From positions 1,674,001 to 1,738,000 of the forward strand of contig NZ_CP014223.1 of NCBI RefSeq assembly GCF_001561955.1: a DNA stretch of 64,000 nt. Direction: 5' to 3'. The notes under the pieces were generated by a model. The model made no database searches, was not told the DNA's origin, and saw nothing but the letters and a program-made list of their open reading frames with translations. The first letter of the stretch is position 1; each line of letters opens with the position of its first letter. Positions 54,019 to 63,342 of this stretch are shown here, one piece after another. A program made the position numbers and the translations under genes. This stretch comes from Anaerotignum propionicum DSM 1682 (GTDB taxonomy: Bacteria > Bacillota > Clostridia > Lachnospirales > Anaerotignaceae).

Positions 54019-55152
54019 TTGACATTTTATAGGAAAAGATTTAAGGTGATAGATATAATTAGGTATATCGGAAAAGATTTGTGGCGGACAATTGAAAATC
54101 TGAAGGATGTGATAAATAATATGAATTCCTATAAGCATGAATTGTGCAGAATAACAAAAATATTTCTTGATTCAGAGGATAAATATGACGAGCTATTTCA
54201 CGCTGCTGATGCTTACTACAATCTTTTACTGAAAGCATCCGGATTGGAACCTGAGAAATCAAGTAATCGAGAAGCCATCTATCTTCCCACAGGAAAGGCT
54301 ATCGGCTCTGTATGGGCAGCCTTATGTATCAAGGAGTTTATGCGTACAAAACGCTTTGTAGCCGGAATATATAAGGCCGTAAAAACTGCGCAGGAACGCT
54401 TTCCTGATACGAGGCTCCATGTATTATATGCCGGAACCGGTCCTTTTGCGTCTTTGATTCTTCCCCTTACCACCGCTTTCAGCAGCAGTGAAATATGCTT
54501 TACTTTGCTAGAAATCAACCCTAACAGTATAGAGTCCCTAATGGAAATTATTAAAACCTTTGAAATCGATGATTATGTGAAAGAAATCGTTTGTTGTGAT
54601 GCAACAGAATACAAATCAGAGGCCAGATTTCCCATCCATATCATAATAAGCGAAACCATGCTGAATGCATTGCGACGTGAGCCCCAAGTGGCAATTACCC
54701 TAAATCTTGCCCCACAGCTGGTAGATCAAGGTATATTTATTCCTGAGAATATTAAAGTAGAAGCAGGTCTTCTCAATAACAAACGATTCCAAGAGCGGCT
54801 GAACGGAATAAATTTATCCGTTGAAGACCACTATTTTATGATAAAAAAGATATTCCAACTAGATAAGGATACCTATAAGTTGAATACGGAATATAAACAA
54901 AAAAATAACAACTGCTATATTTTCCCAAAAGAAAGAATAGAGCTTCCTCTAGATATTTCTAATGATTATAATCAATTATGCCTGTTTACTACAATACAGG
55001 TTTTTGGGGATGAATATCTGACACATTGGCAATGCTCACTAACACTCCCTCACAAAATCCTTAATTTATTGCAGCAGGAAAAAAGGGTAGCACAAATCGA
55101 CTTTGAATATATAATAAGCAATAATCCAGGATTTAAGCACACAGTATACTAG
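54019..55152 (+). CDS. SAM-dependent methyltransferase-like protein (PRMT-like)
   Basis: Up to 377 residues. An N-terminal helical region is followed by a class I methyltransferase fold: motif I LHVLYAGTGPFASLIL (133-148), acidic motif II LLEINPNSIESL with Glu165, then CCDATEY and IIISETMLNAL, where the Glu recalls the double-E loop of arginine methyltransferases. The C-terminal 130 residues are beta-rich like PRMT barrels. The start is uncertain: the TTG at 54019 has no ribosome site, and the ATG at 54121 follows GAAGGATG. It is divergent from the tail-collar operon by 200 bp and may modify those surface proteins, which is conjecture. Confidence 0.75.
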   Translation: MTFYRKRFKVIDIIRYIGKDLWRTIENLKDVINNMNSYKHELCRITKIFLDSEDKYDELFHAADAYYNLLLKASGLEPEKSSNREAIYLPTGKAIGSVWAALCIKEFMRTKRFVAGIYKAVKTAQERFPDTRLHVLYAGTGPFASLILPLTTAFSSSEICFTLLEINPNSIESLMEIIKTFEIDDYVKEIVCCDATEYKSEARFPIHIIISETMLNALRREPQVAITLNLAPQLVDQGIFIPENIKVEAGLLNNKRFQERLNGINLSVEDHYFMIKKIFQLDKDTYKLNTEYKQKNNNCYIFPKERIELPLDISNDYNQLCLFTTIQVFGDEYLTHWQCSLTLPHKILNLLQQEKRVAQIDFEYIISNNPGFKHTVY

Positions 55153-55159
55153 GGAACGA

Positions 55160-55380
55160 GCTAAAAACCCAAGTGCCAACATTGCGATTAAAGGCTTTGA
55201 GAAAACCGATCTTCCTGACAGCTTTTTTTGACCTCGTCATTGGCAATGTACCATTTGTAACTAATAACTGAGTGAAAAACTCTATGTCAATCAAAATTTA
55301 TTCATTCACGACCACTTTTTTTGCCAAAGCCTTCGTTAAAGTACGCCTGGGTGGCATTGTGGCTTTTGTAAATTAAGTGA
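55160..55380 (+). pseudogene. Fragment of a mobile-element adenine methylase/helicase
   Basis: With one frameshift the sequence reads ANIAIKGFEKTDLPDSFF, then FFDLVIGNVPF, then a stop, and FFAKAFVKVRLGGIVAFV. This is the motif IV region (NxPF/Y) of the large N6-adenine methylase/helicase proteins of conjugative transposons. Only about 70 residues remain. The rest of the gap to 55722 holds no gene I recognise. Confidence 0.65.
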
Positions 55381-55722
55381 AATTGAAATCATTTTTAGAA
55401 CATATTAATGAACTCAGAAATTCATCAATTTATGTTTTTTCTAAGTAATGAAGCAATGCAATAACCGCAGAATTAAACGGCTCATATCATACATACTTCA
55501 GGGGTTGCGCGTGACAAATCTTCTCCACCAATTTAGAGGACTTGGATTTCTATTGTATAAGGCATTTATTTTATAGATTTGCTACTTGACGAATAACAAA
55601 ATATGAAGCAAACAACCAGCCACCGCTCAAAATGAATGAGAAACCATTGGCTGGTTGTTATATAATGCCTTTCATAAATTGTAAACATTCAGTTTTCTGT
55701 ATCAAGACATTCATCTATTTTT

Positions 55723-56457
55723 TTAATCAGATAGCTCGTATGTCACATAGGAATGATCAAGGTGGTAGCCTAACTTTTCTGCCAAAGACACTGAACGCAT
55801 ATCATGCGCATCCCAGCTTGGATACAATTTTCTCTCCAAGCACTCTAATATCAATTTTGCTCCGCATACGGTTGCAAGGCCTTTTTGCCTATATTCAGGC
55901 TTTGTGTCAATTTCAATTTCTATGCCACCGTTATATACCGCATAAGGCGAAGCACCTGACACAAGTTTTCCCTTATGCAATATGGCTACGCCTATGGCTC
56001 TTTTTTGATAATCAGTATAATCCTTGAATTGGGAGCATAAGTCAACAGACCAAGCCTCACTTCGTGCCATTTGAAAGATTTCTTCATTGAATAATTTAAC
56101 TTCATAACAATGATCCAATGCTTTAATATATTCTATCAATTTCCCCCTATCAAAAACATTTGGTTCCTTCTTTATTGCATAACGTAAAAATTTTCTTGCT
56201 CGTTTACCATAATAGCTCTCGATTTGCGTCTCCCAATCCTTGTCTTTGGGAACTAACAATTTGAATCCAACAATTGATTGAAATAAATCTGAATCTGGCT
56301 TACCCGCAAAAAAGCAAATATCACCAACATCAATCAATGCCGAAGTCGGTTTTGCACTATTATCGGTAATCATATTTCCCATGTGCCCTTGCAAACACGA
56401 CCATATCATTGCTTCATTCCAACCATCAAATAGCGTTGCCGCTTTTTCTACGCTCAT
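55723..56457 (-). CDS. GNAT acetyltransferase, ZmaR-like
   Basis: 244 residues. The C-terminal half is a GNAT domain (SGASPYAVYNGGIEIEIDTKP, split by Ala; EYRQKGLATVCGAKLI with the acetyl-CoA loop RQKGLA; then HDMRSVSLAEKLGY). The N-terminal half resembles the GNAT family of zwittermicin A resistance protein ZmaR. It may acetylate an antibiotic or another amine. It precedes a relic-rich region and could have been acquired with it. Confidence 0.85.
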   Translation of the reverse strand: MSVEKAATLFDGWNEAMIWSCLQGHMGNMITDNSAKPTSALIDVGDICFFAGKPDSDLFQSIVGFKLLVPKDKDWETQIESYYGKRARKFLRYAIKKEPNVFDRGKLIEYIKALDHCYEVKLFNEEIFQMARSEAWSVDLCSQFKDYTDYQKRAIGVAILHKGKLVSGASPYAVYNGGIEIEIDTKPEYRQKGLATVCGAKLILECLERKLYPSWDAHDMRSVSLAEKLGYHLDHSYVTYELSD

Positions 56458-56516
56458 TTTATCACCAACTTTATATGGACTTTTGTAACCTCATTTTTAG
56501 TAGTACTGGCCAAAAA

Positions 56517-56981
56517 CTAACTTTGCAAAAGTATTTCTAAATCTGATATAGATACCTCCATACGTTTAGATGTCTCCGCAAGTGACATCCCTGAATCAAG
56601 AAAACGTCTTACCACCATCTTCATATTCTCGCCAACTTCGATAACATGTCCATCCAAATCGTAAAAGCGTATTGAGCGTTGTCCCCATTTGGCTTCCTTA
56701 ACGCCCTCCCCTAAACATTTAATGTCGTTACGTTGCTCTAATTTCTCAACAAATCTGTTGAAATCATCTTCTTCAAAGTATAGCTCCATATTATGAGAAT
56801 TTTTCAATATACTTTCTTTCGGGATACCTAATAACCATTCAAATTCCTGTTGCAATGACAATCCCCCAAAAGAGACATTTATACCATAGTCTTGGAACAC
56901 CTCAAGATCAAATAAATCCTGATAAAACCGTTTGGAAAGGTTTACATCTTTTACAGCTATACACACGCCTTGATATTTCAT
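56517..56981 (-). CDS. VOC-family (glyoxalase/bleomycin-resistance fold) protein
   Basis: 154 residues. One VOC domain (about 1-120): VCIAVKDVNLSKRFYQDLF at the start and WGQRSIRFYDLDGHVIEVGE with the metal-type Glu near the end. A short helix-turn-helix-like tail follows (GMSLAETSKRMEVSISDLEIL). Members bind or detoxify small molecules. A GGAGG site precedes the ATG. Confidence 0.88.
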   Translation of the reverse strand: MKYQGVCIAVKDVNLSKRFYQDLFDLEVFQDYGINVSFGGLSLQQEFEWLLGIPKESILKNSHNMELYFEEDDFNRFVEKLEQRNDIKCLGEGVKEAKWGQRSIRFYDLDGHVIEVGENMKMVVRRFLDSGMSLAETSKRMEVSISDLEILLQS

Positions 56982-57599
56982 TTAAATTACCTCCATAATA
57001 TTAATTATTTACAATTCTCATATGTCTCAAATCCACTTCTACCCTCTAGCTGTTTTAATATTTCAATTCAAGTCTGATAAAACTTCATCTGTCATAATTC
57101 ATACATCATTATCCTTTGATAATTCAAATGTTTTCGTATGGACAAATTCATAAAAGAGCTTAAAATTAACAGAAACGTATTGTTTGCAATCTTTTTCTTC
57201 TATATATTTCAAGCTCTCCAAATCACATATCATAGCATCTCATGAAACCTAAAACCAATTAATCTGAGTGCAGTTTCGAGCAGGGAAATGCTTAGTAACT
57301 AACGTAGTTTCCTACAAAATATTACCAATTAGCGACTTCTTGTCGCACCACAATAATTTACCAATCTGATATAACTTTCAAGAATATTATACCACTATCT
57401 GCCATTTATACAAACCTATAACTGTCACAATAAGTAGGATTTTAATAGTACAATTTTATTTCACAAATGTACCTTTTTTATTCTGTGACATCACAAAAGC
57501 AATAAGGGTATTTTTGCAACAATATATAATACTGCTATAGAATTTTAAAAGAGAGGGCCTATCTATAAATAGGTTATGTAAGAGTATCTACAATAGATC
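56982..57599. other. Intergenic region without recognisable gene
   Basis: About 600 bp of AT-rich, stop-dense DNA. No ORF, hairpin or homology was recognised. Confidence 0.5.
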
Positions 57600-57849
57600 A
57601 AAACACGGACAGGCAAGAAATTGCATGTTGGCTTACCTTGGTCAGAATAATTGTCAACACAAATTCCCTTGGAATTTGCTGCTATTTTATCAGAATAATA
57701 CTTTCTTGTGATTCATAGCTGTTTCTTTCTGTTCAAGCCGAGTGCTGACTCTACAGTATACAGGAACCCTTAACTTTTTCTCTTCAACTCTAATATGATT
57801 ATCCTATTTTCTGCTGCTGGGAAATTGTGATTACTTTTTCGTTTGCCAT
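57600..57849 (-). pseudogene. N-terminal relic of a serine recombinase
   Basis: An AGGAGG site and ATG at 57849 open MANEKVITISQQQKI; after a frame change the sequence reads RVEEKKLRVPVYCRVSTRLE and EQKETAMNHKKVLF. YCRVST is the strand that carries the catalytic serine in the resolvase/invertase domain. Two further shifts and stops follow and the gene dissolves. Direction and family match the C-terminal relic at 37194-37560, but the two are 20 kb apart. Confidence 0.75.
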
Positions 57850-57979
57850 TTATATGCCTCCTTTAAGATATGATTACAAAGTGAAAATATCTCAAAGAAG
57901 GCAATGTTATAAATTTATAGGTTATGCAATTCAACATCAATGAGCCACTAAAAAGATATTCCATACAGCCCATATCACT

Positions 57980-59329
57980 TTAGTCACAGAAATCTGGTGG
58001 TATACTTTGGGGATAATGGAAAACGTTCAAAGGGTCATATTTTGCCTTTATCTGGGTCAAACGTTCAAAGTTGCAGCCATAGTATTCCTCCGGCCAGTTC
58101 TCAATCAGCAGATCAGGAGTATTGACATACACTCCGCATGTGTAAGGAAGCATGGCTTTACGGAAATCCTCCACCCAACGAATGCCCTGTGCAGCTCCCT
58201 CCGGGACATCCCATGTAGCCCAGGGTGACATATTAGATAGAGCCTTGCGATAAAAATATGCCGTATCCGTGTCGGCAATTTCAGCTACCGCTCCGCCCAA
58301 GCCATGAAATAGTACGGAGGCTGTAATGCTGGACGGTGCTTCACTAATGAAATGCGATATAATATCAATTGCTTTATCTGGTAATAACTGCTCAACAAAG
58401 GGTCCCACGCTCTTGAAAGATTCCGGTGCATCTGGCTGAGTAGCTCCTATCAGAGCCGCTGCTTCAAGCCATGGCATCTCTTCGATGGTAACCTCTTTGG
58501 GTGGGCTAGACATCAGCAGAGGTTGTAGCAGACTTCGCAGCTCGTTCTCTGACCCAAGAAAAACGCCTTGCATTAATAATAGCGGTTGCTGGCCTGAAAC
58601 AATCGATAGCAGTGGTGTAAGTCTCTTGTCGGCACCTGGTACTGTGTATTGTTGCCAGACCTGAAGTACCAGTTTAAGATCCTGAATCTCCCAATCAATC
58701 CGTGCATAAGCAACCGTATCAATATGGTGCGTTTGGAAGCGGAATGAGGTACAAACACCAAAGTTACCACCTCCACCTCCACGCAATGCCCAGAATAAAT
58801 CACAATTGTGTCTGGCATCTGCATAGAGTACACAGCCGTTCGCATCGACCATTTCCACCCCAAGTAAGCTGTCAATGGCCAATCCCCATTGCCTAGACAA
58901 ACTGCTTTGTCCGCCACCTAGGGTAAATCCTCCAATTCCAGTGGTCGGGCAAAGGCCGGGCGGTACTACCAGCCCTTCCTTCCCCAGTACCTCTGCCAGT
59001 TCGAAGTCACGCAGGCCTGTCTGGATCGTGACGATGCCAGACTCACTATCCAAATCAACCCGCTTCATCTCACTGACATCAATAACGATTCCGGCGTCAA
59101 CAACCGATAGTCCTTCGTAGTTATGGCGGCCAGAGCGTACACGGATCGGCACATCCCTGCATCGTGCCCAGCGTATAGCATTTATTACATCCTGTGTTTC
59201 TCTAGCAAATACAATAACCAATGGAAATCTATTAAAGAAGGTATTAAATTCACTGCGAGCCTGATTATACTGTGGATCATTAGGCAAAACGATACGTCCA
59301 GTTAATTCCGTCTCCTTTTCATAATTCAT
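57980..59329 (-). CDS. FAD-linked oxidase, berberine-bridge-enzyme type
   Basis: 449 residues from the ATG at 59329 (CGAGGAG nine bases upstream). FAD-binding PCMH domain with both covalent attachment residues: His69 in RSGRHNYEG and Cys127 in GLCPTTGIGGFTLGGG, so FAD is probably held bicovalently. The C-terminal BBE tail YYGCNFERLTQIKAKYDPLN is complete. Such enzymes oxidise sugars or alcohols with oxygen, which is odd in a strict anaerobe. Base composition looks higher in G+C than its neighbours, and relics of recombination genes flank it, both consistent with transfer, perhaps from a Bacillus-like source. Confidence 0.9.
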   Translation of the reverse strand: MNYEKETELTGRIVLPNDPQYNQARSEFNTFFNRFPLVIVFARETQDVINAIRWARCRDVPIRVRSGRHNYEGLSVVDAGIVIDVSEMKRVDLDSESGIVTIQTGLRDFELAEVLGKEGLVVPPGLCPTTGIGGFTLGGGQSSLSRQWGLAIDSLLGVEMVDANGCVLYADARHNCDLFWALRGGGGGNFGVCTSFRFQTHHIDTVAYARIDWEIQDLKLVLQVWQQYTVPGADKRLTPLLSIVSGQQPLLLMQGVFLGSENELRSLLQPLLMSSPPKEVTIEEMPWLEAAALIGATQPDAPESFKSVGPFVEQLLPDKAIDIISHFISEAPSSITASVLFHGLGGAVAEIADTDTAYFYRKALSNMSPWATWDVPEGAAQGIRWVEDFRKAMLPYTCGVYVNTPDLLIENWPEEYYGCNFERLTQIKAKYDPLNVFHYPQSIPPDFCD

Positions 59330-60159
59330 ACAAACAACTCCTCGTTTCAAATTCAGTTTACATAGGCAATTACCTTGTTATGCATTACTTGGCATAGGCG
59401 GCAATAAAAGAATTGCAATATGTTTACTTTATATTATGTAGCAATGTGAAATTATTCCACAAGGCTCCTACCGCCCAACGTTACCAAGCCCCTTCAGTAC
59501 TTCTTTGATACCTCCAGTATGAAAGCCATTAAATGGCATCTACATATTCTGTGGCTTAAGAGTACGCAATAAAACTTTCAAACGTATTGTGAATGAGAGC
59601 TTTATTCTGAACAATTGTGGCATTACTGACAGAGTCTACATCAATGCCACAGGCCGATGCGTTGATTTGCTTGCTTGGCAGCATTTATTTTGCTTACTTT
59701 TGCATTTTGCAGAGATAGCAGTCCACATAAAAGTAATCGCTAATAGCTTGAAATTAAAAATTTGAATTGTACAACAAAAAAGTTCCTCGTTTCATCTTTG
59801 CGTACACACTCCTTCGAACGAGAGAAAAGTCATTAAAAATGCCCCCACTTCTCTTAAGGAAAAAGTGAGGGGCTGGACAATTCTAAAATTAACATTAATT
59901 CTCTTGATTTCATTCGCTTCGGCTTATACACTAAAAACAATAGACATGCAATGGAGGAATTTAAATTCTTAATTATATATCCTTACCACAGGCTTCTGAT
60001 AAGTGGGGAATCTCCAAACAAAAAATCAGAAGCTCTCCGCTTCGGACATACATGGGAATTCCAAAGGTACGCCAAGCATGTGGACGTGCAGAACTCATTC
60101 AAACTGACTGGAAAAAAATTCTTCCCAGAGACCAACACAGAAAAAACCTTGTTGCTGTC
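59330..60159. other. Long gap with one unassigned open stretch
   Basis: Most of this region is stop-dense. From about 59991 an open stretch on the plus strand reads KWGISKQKIRSSPLRTYMG and VRQACGRAELIQTDWKKILP up to a TGA near 60175, directly at a terminator hairpin. It lacks a start and looks like the end of a lost gene; I cannot name the family. Confidence 0.35.
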
Positions 60160-60200
60160 GCCACTGCATCTGATTGATGTAGTGGCTCTTTGTTTGTTTT
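60160..60200 (+). terminator. Terminator hairpin
   Basis: GCCACTGCATC/GATGTAGTGGC (one G-U pair) followed by TCTTTGTTTGTTTT. It marks the 3' end of whatever gene the open stretch before it belonged to. Confidence 0.75.
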
Positions 60201-60439
60201 AGACTTAATATAGTATAGATTAACCTTGAAAGAACAGTGAATGCTTTTATATCCTATGAGCCTGTATTCCCTAATCTTGATCTAATTAGTTGCTTGTAAC
60301 AGCTGCTTTGCTATGGTATACTACTTTTCCATATCAATCATTAAAATATGATTGATATAATTCTGATTAACTTTGTGAAAAAATTTATAATTAGAAACTT
60401 TTGCTTGAGGATTTCGTAAATCTAAAAGGATGTGATTTT

Positions 60440-60505
60440 ATGAAGGGAACTGTTAATTATATTCCCGCAGACCTTCTCAATCTAATGTGGCTTTCTATCA
60501 AGTGA
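60440..60505 (+). CDS. Possible 21-residue ORF
   Basis: An ATG with AAGGATGTG upstream encodes MKGTVNYIPADLLNLMWLSI plus Lys and stops. It lies 68 bp before the DUF5131 gene. The IPxxLxxxxWxxI pattern is faintly like the start of DUF960 proteins, so it may be a truncated gene. Confidence 0.25.
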   Translation: MKGTVNYIPADLLNLMWLSIK

Positions 60506-60573
60506 TATAGCGCAAACCGAAACAAAGAATGAACCAAAAAATTTACTGTAATGTTTATTGAAGGAGCGAGAAT

Positions 60574-61296
60574 ATGAATTGGGAGCCTTGGACAGGATGC
60601 TACCAAATGAGTGATGGATGCAAATATTGCTATTTTTATGGACCGCATGGGAAACGCTACGGTCAAAATACCATACAGAAAACAGATAAATTCGATTGGC
60701 CTATCAGGAAAAATACTAAGGGTGAATATAATATTAAAGGAAATAAAATCCTTGCCACCTGTTTTGCCACTGACTTTTTTCTGCCTGAAGCCGATGAGTG
60801 GCGCAAAGACGCTTGGAGCATTATAAAACAAAGAATCGATATCGATTTTCTAATTCTAACAAAACGAATTGACCGATTCAACGTTTCATTGCCCTCCGAT
60901 TGGGGTGACGGCTATGACAATGTTAATATTGGTTGCACCGTGGAGAATCAAGCTTTGGCAGATTATCGTCTCCCTTTGTTTTTGTCTTATCCAATAAAAC
61001 GTCGTTTTGTTGCTTGCTCCCCTCTTTTGGAAGCCATTGATTTGTCAGCCTATCTACATGGAATTGACCATGTTACAGTATGCGGCGAAAGTGGGCGTGA
61101 TGCTCGTGAATGCGATTATGATTGGGTACTGGATATACATGAGCAATGTGTAAAAGCAAATGCTACATTTTGGTTCAAAGGAACAGGAACATATTTTAAA
61201 CAAGATGGTACGGTGAAAAAAATAAATCCGTTTAAGCAAGGGAGCATTGCAAGTGAACTGGGCATTAACATTTCAAACGGAAAGAAATTGTTTTGA
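60574..61296 (+). CDS. DUF5131 (phage Gp37/Gp68 family) protein
   Basis: 240 residues beginning MNWEPWTGCYQMSDGCKYCY, the signature of DUF5131. Cys9, Cys16 and Cys19 form a CxnCxxC set that could hold a [4Fe-4S] cluster, and later segments (LILTKRIDRF, WGDGYDNVNIGCTVENQ, VTVCGESG, WFKGTG) fit a radical-SAM-like barrel. Members are common in phages and accessory islands; the reaction is unknown. GAAGGAG precedes the ATG. It stands alone, between relics and the MmcQ/YjbR gene. Confidence 0.88.
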   Translation: MNWEPWTGCYQMSDGCKYCYFYGPHGKRYGQNTIQKTDKFDWPIRKNTKGEYNIKGNKILATCFATDFFLPEADEWRKDAWSIIKQRIDIDFLILTKRIDRFNVSLPSDWGDGYDNVNIGCTVENQALADYRLPLFLSYPIKRRFVACSPLLEAIDLSAYLHGIDHVTVCGESGRDARECDYDWVLDIHEQCVKANATFWFKGTGTYFKQDGTVKKINPFKQGSIASELGINISNGKKLF

Positions 61297-61447
61297 AATA
61301 GAAAGTTGTGCTCCAAACGAATTCTACTTCTATTGGGGATAACAATACTGATGACTTCAATTGCGAATTGCGGTTACCAATAACCAAACATAGTTAAATT
61401 GGATAAAACAAAAAAGCTACATTGGAATGTATAAAAGGAGGCACATG

Positions 61448-61858
61448 ATGGCAGACATAGAGAACAGCGTAACACCGTGGCCGGAAGAAACAATGAAAAA
61501 CTACCTCTGGTTAGATGAATATTTGCAAAAGCAACCGGCAACTGTAAAGGAATTTCAACCCGCATGGCAAGCATACAAATATCTACTTGGGGGCAAAATG
61601 TACGCCTATATCGGCATAAACGAACAAAATGGACGCCCCATTATTACCTTGAAACTGGAACCCATGTATAGTGATATGCTACGCAAGCAGTACGATAACA
61701 TCGTGCCGGGTTATTATATGAACAAAGTACACTGGAGTACTGTGTATCTAGACAGTGAAATTCCCCATGAGGTGCTTGCCGATATGGTGCGTGCTTCTCA
61801 TAAATTAGTGTTTTCGTTGTTAAGCAAGAAAATACAGAGGGATATATTGGGAGAATAA
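61448..61858 (+). CDS. MmcQ/YjbR family protein
   Basis: 136 residues; of two adjacent ATGs I chose the second (61448), six bases after AAGGAGG. The core PAWQAYKYLLGGKMYAYIGIN, KLEPMYSDMLRKQY, and GYYMNKVHWSTVYLDSE, HEVLADMVRASHKLV match the YjbR double-wing DNA-binding-like fold. Function unknown; often found in accessory regions near acetyltransferases and VOC proteins, as here. Confidence 0.88.
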   Translation: MADIENSVTPWPEETMKNYLWLDEYLQKQPATVKEFQPAWQAYKYLLGGKMYAYIGINEQNGRPIITLKLEPMYSDMLRKQYDNIVPGYYMNKVHWSTVYLDSEIPHEVLADMVRASHKLVFSLLSKKIQRDILGE

Positions 61859-61972
61859 AGATACCAATGGCTATCTTCTTCGCCTTTGAATGAGTAGGGC
61901 AAATACTTAAGTTCACCTTAATCTCTAAAGACACGGGCTATAAGCATACCGCATAGGTTTGTCAATCCACAG

Positions 61973-62011
61973 AAAAAAAGCAAAGGAAATTTGATTTCCT
62001 TTGCTTTTTTT
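61973..62011. terminator. Bidirectional terminator
   Basis: Perfect arms AAAGCAAAGGAAAT/ATTTCCTTTGCTTT with A and T runs, between the convergent MmcQ/YjbR and flavodoxin genes. Confidence 0.95.
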
Positions 62012-62138
62012 AGATGTTATATTCCCAAAAAAGTCCGGTCCTCATTTGCATAAAGACGGAGAAAGCTTGAAGAAAAATATGATATATAATTTCAAAAAGC
62101 TTAAATTATTCATTATTAAAATGAAAGTTATTTAGAAA

Positions 62139-62663
62139 TTATAAGTCATTCACATAGGTGATTACCGAATCTATAGTTTGCCTATCCTCAAAATTTACTT
62201 TTGAATTATAAGTGTTAAGAAATTCTTTGTCCTCTGGTTCTCGCTCAGATTCCGGTTTTCTTTGAATCATGCCCTTCATCATAGCCATCATGACTTTATG
62301 GATAGGACCAAGCTTTTTGTAGTCAATCCCACCGCGCAGATGGAAGAATTTTGTTTTTGCGAGAAGCTCTGGTGTGAAGTTCTTATTTAGGATTGCACTG
62401 TAGTCTGTTGTGTTGGGGTCGGCTAATCCAACGGTAAACACAATAAGATTTTCGCAGGAATTTTGGGTAACCAATTTTACACCTGCGATACCTCCTGCGT
62501 ACAAACCGCCCCCATATATAATGACGTCGTATTGACTTAGAGCTTTTGGTTCAATCCTTTGGGCATCAAACAAATCTGCACTTAGTGCCGAAGCAATCCA
62601 TTCAGCATACTTACGCGTTGAGCCGTACTTCGATGTATATGTGACTAAAATTTTTCTAGGCAT
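62139..62663 (-). CDS. Flavodoxin-domain protein
   Basis: 174 residues with the FMN phosphate loop TYTSKYGSTRKYAEWI (8-23) and later YGGGLYAGGIAG. The fold and length match the flavodoxin/HemG-like group. It shares one base with the stop of the MarR regulator upstream (TAATG), so translation is coupled and the regulator probably senses a state this protein responds to. The haem-related HemG role is unproven. Confidence 0.9.
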   Translation of the reverse strand: MPRKILVTYTSKYGSTRKYAEWIASALSADLFDAQRIEPKALSQYDVIIYGGGLYAGGIAGVKLVTQNSCENLIVFTVGLADPNTTDYSAILNKNFTPELLAKTKFFHLRGGIDYKKLGPIHKVMMAMMKGMIQRKPESEREPEDKEFLNTYNSKVNFEDRQTIDSVITYVNDL

Positions 62664-63115
62664 TAAGTTCCTCCATTTATGTTATCTAAATTATCAAATA
62701 TCTTCATTAGCGAACTGCTTAAATCTGCAACTTCATCCATGCTCACGCCAGAGAACATGCTTTCAATAAATTGAGTTGCAATTTGTTCATTATCTTTATC
62801 CCACTGCTCCCATTGCTCACTTGCTTTTATCCGCATCGACCTGCCGTCTTTCTCGTCGTTATGAACTGTCACAAAGCCCTTTTCGGCCAGCTTCATAACA
62901 AGTTGCTTTGTGTTCTGGTGAGAAGTATCGCAAGCTGCCGCAAGCTGCTTTAGCGTGGGGGGCTGTTCAAATAATCCCAATACCAAAATTACGAACCATT
63001 GCTTGGCAGTTAGGTCTTTCATCTGCGCATCCATTTTGCTTTGAAGGCGATTAGCTACGCGAAACAGATAGCCAAATACGATCAGCCTTTTATCCATCTT
63101 ATCGAAATCGTACAT
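62663..63115 (-). CDS. MarR-family transcriptional regulator
   Basis: 150 residues from the ATG at 63115 (GGAGGGG upstream; an in-frame GTG two codons earlier is possible). Winged helix with TAKQWFVILVLGLFEQPPTL, QLAAACDTSHQNTKQLVMKL and the wing FVTVHNDEKDGRSMRIKAS. It should repress its own operon with the flavodoxin gene; a palindrome covers the region just upstream. Confidence 0.93.
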   Translation of the reverse strand: MYDFDKMDKRLIVFGYLFRVANRLQSKMDAQMKDLTAKQWFVILVLGLFEQPPTLKQLAAACDTSHQNTKQLVMKLAEKGFVTVHNDEKDGRSMRIKASEQWEQWDKDNEQIATQFIESMFSGVSMDEVADLSSSLMKIFDNLDNINGGT

Positions 63116-63128
63116 CAACACCCCTCCA

Positions 63129-63168
63129 TAAGGTAATATATTCCCTATATAGGTATTATATTACCTAT
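63129..63168 (-). promoter_or_regulatory. MarR operator candidate
   Basis: Palindrome ATAGGTA-N6-TACCTAT (63149-63168) and a further half-site AGGTAATATA (63131-63140), right upstream of the MarR gene. Confidence 0.6.
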
Positions 63169-63342
63169 CTATCTCCCTTGTCAATAAACATATAGAAAAA
63201 AGAAATCATAGATTTATATAAACTTCAATTTAACTGGTAGTCAGAATTACTTGTTGTGAGCATAATTAGAACCATCTATTCGTTCGATGAGTATTAAAGG
63301 ACTAAATGGATTTTTATTTTCATGAACAACGTTACTTTCATA

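Noticed and set aside
59540-59765. Open plus-strand stretch of about 60 codons
   Set aside because: No start, no ribosome site and no recognisable motif; probably chance.
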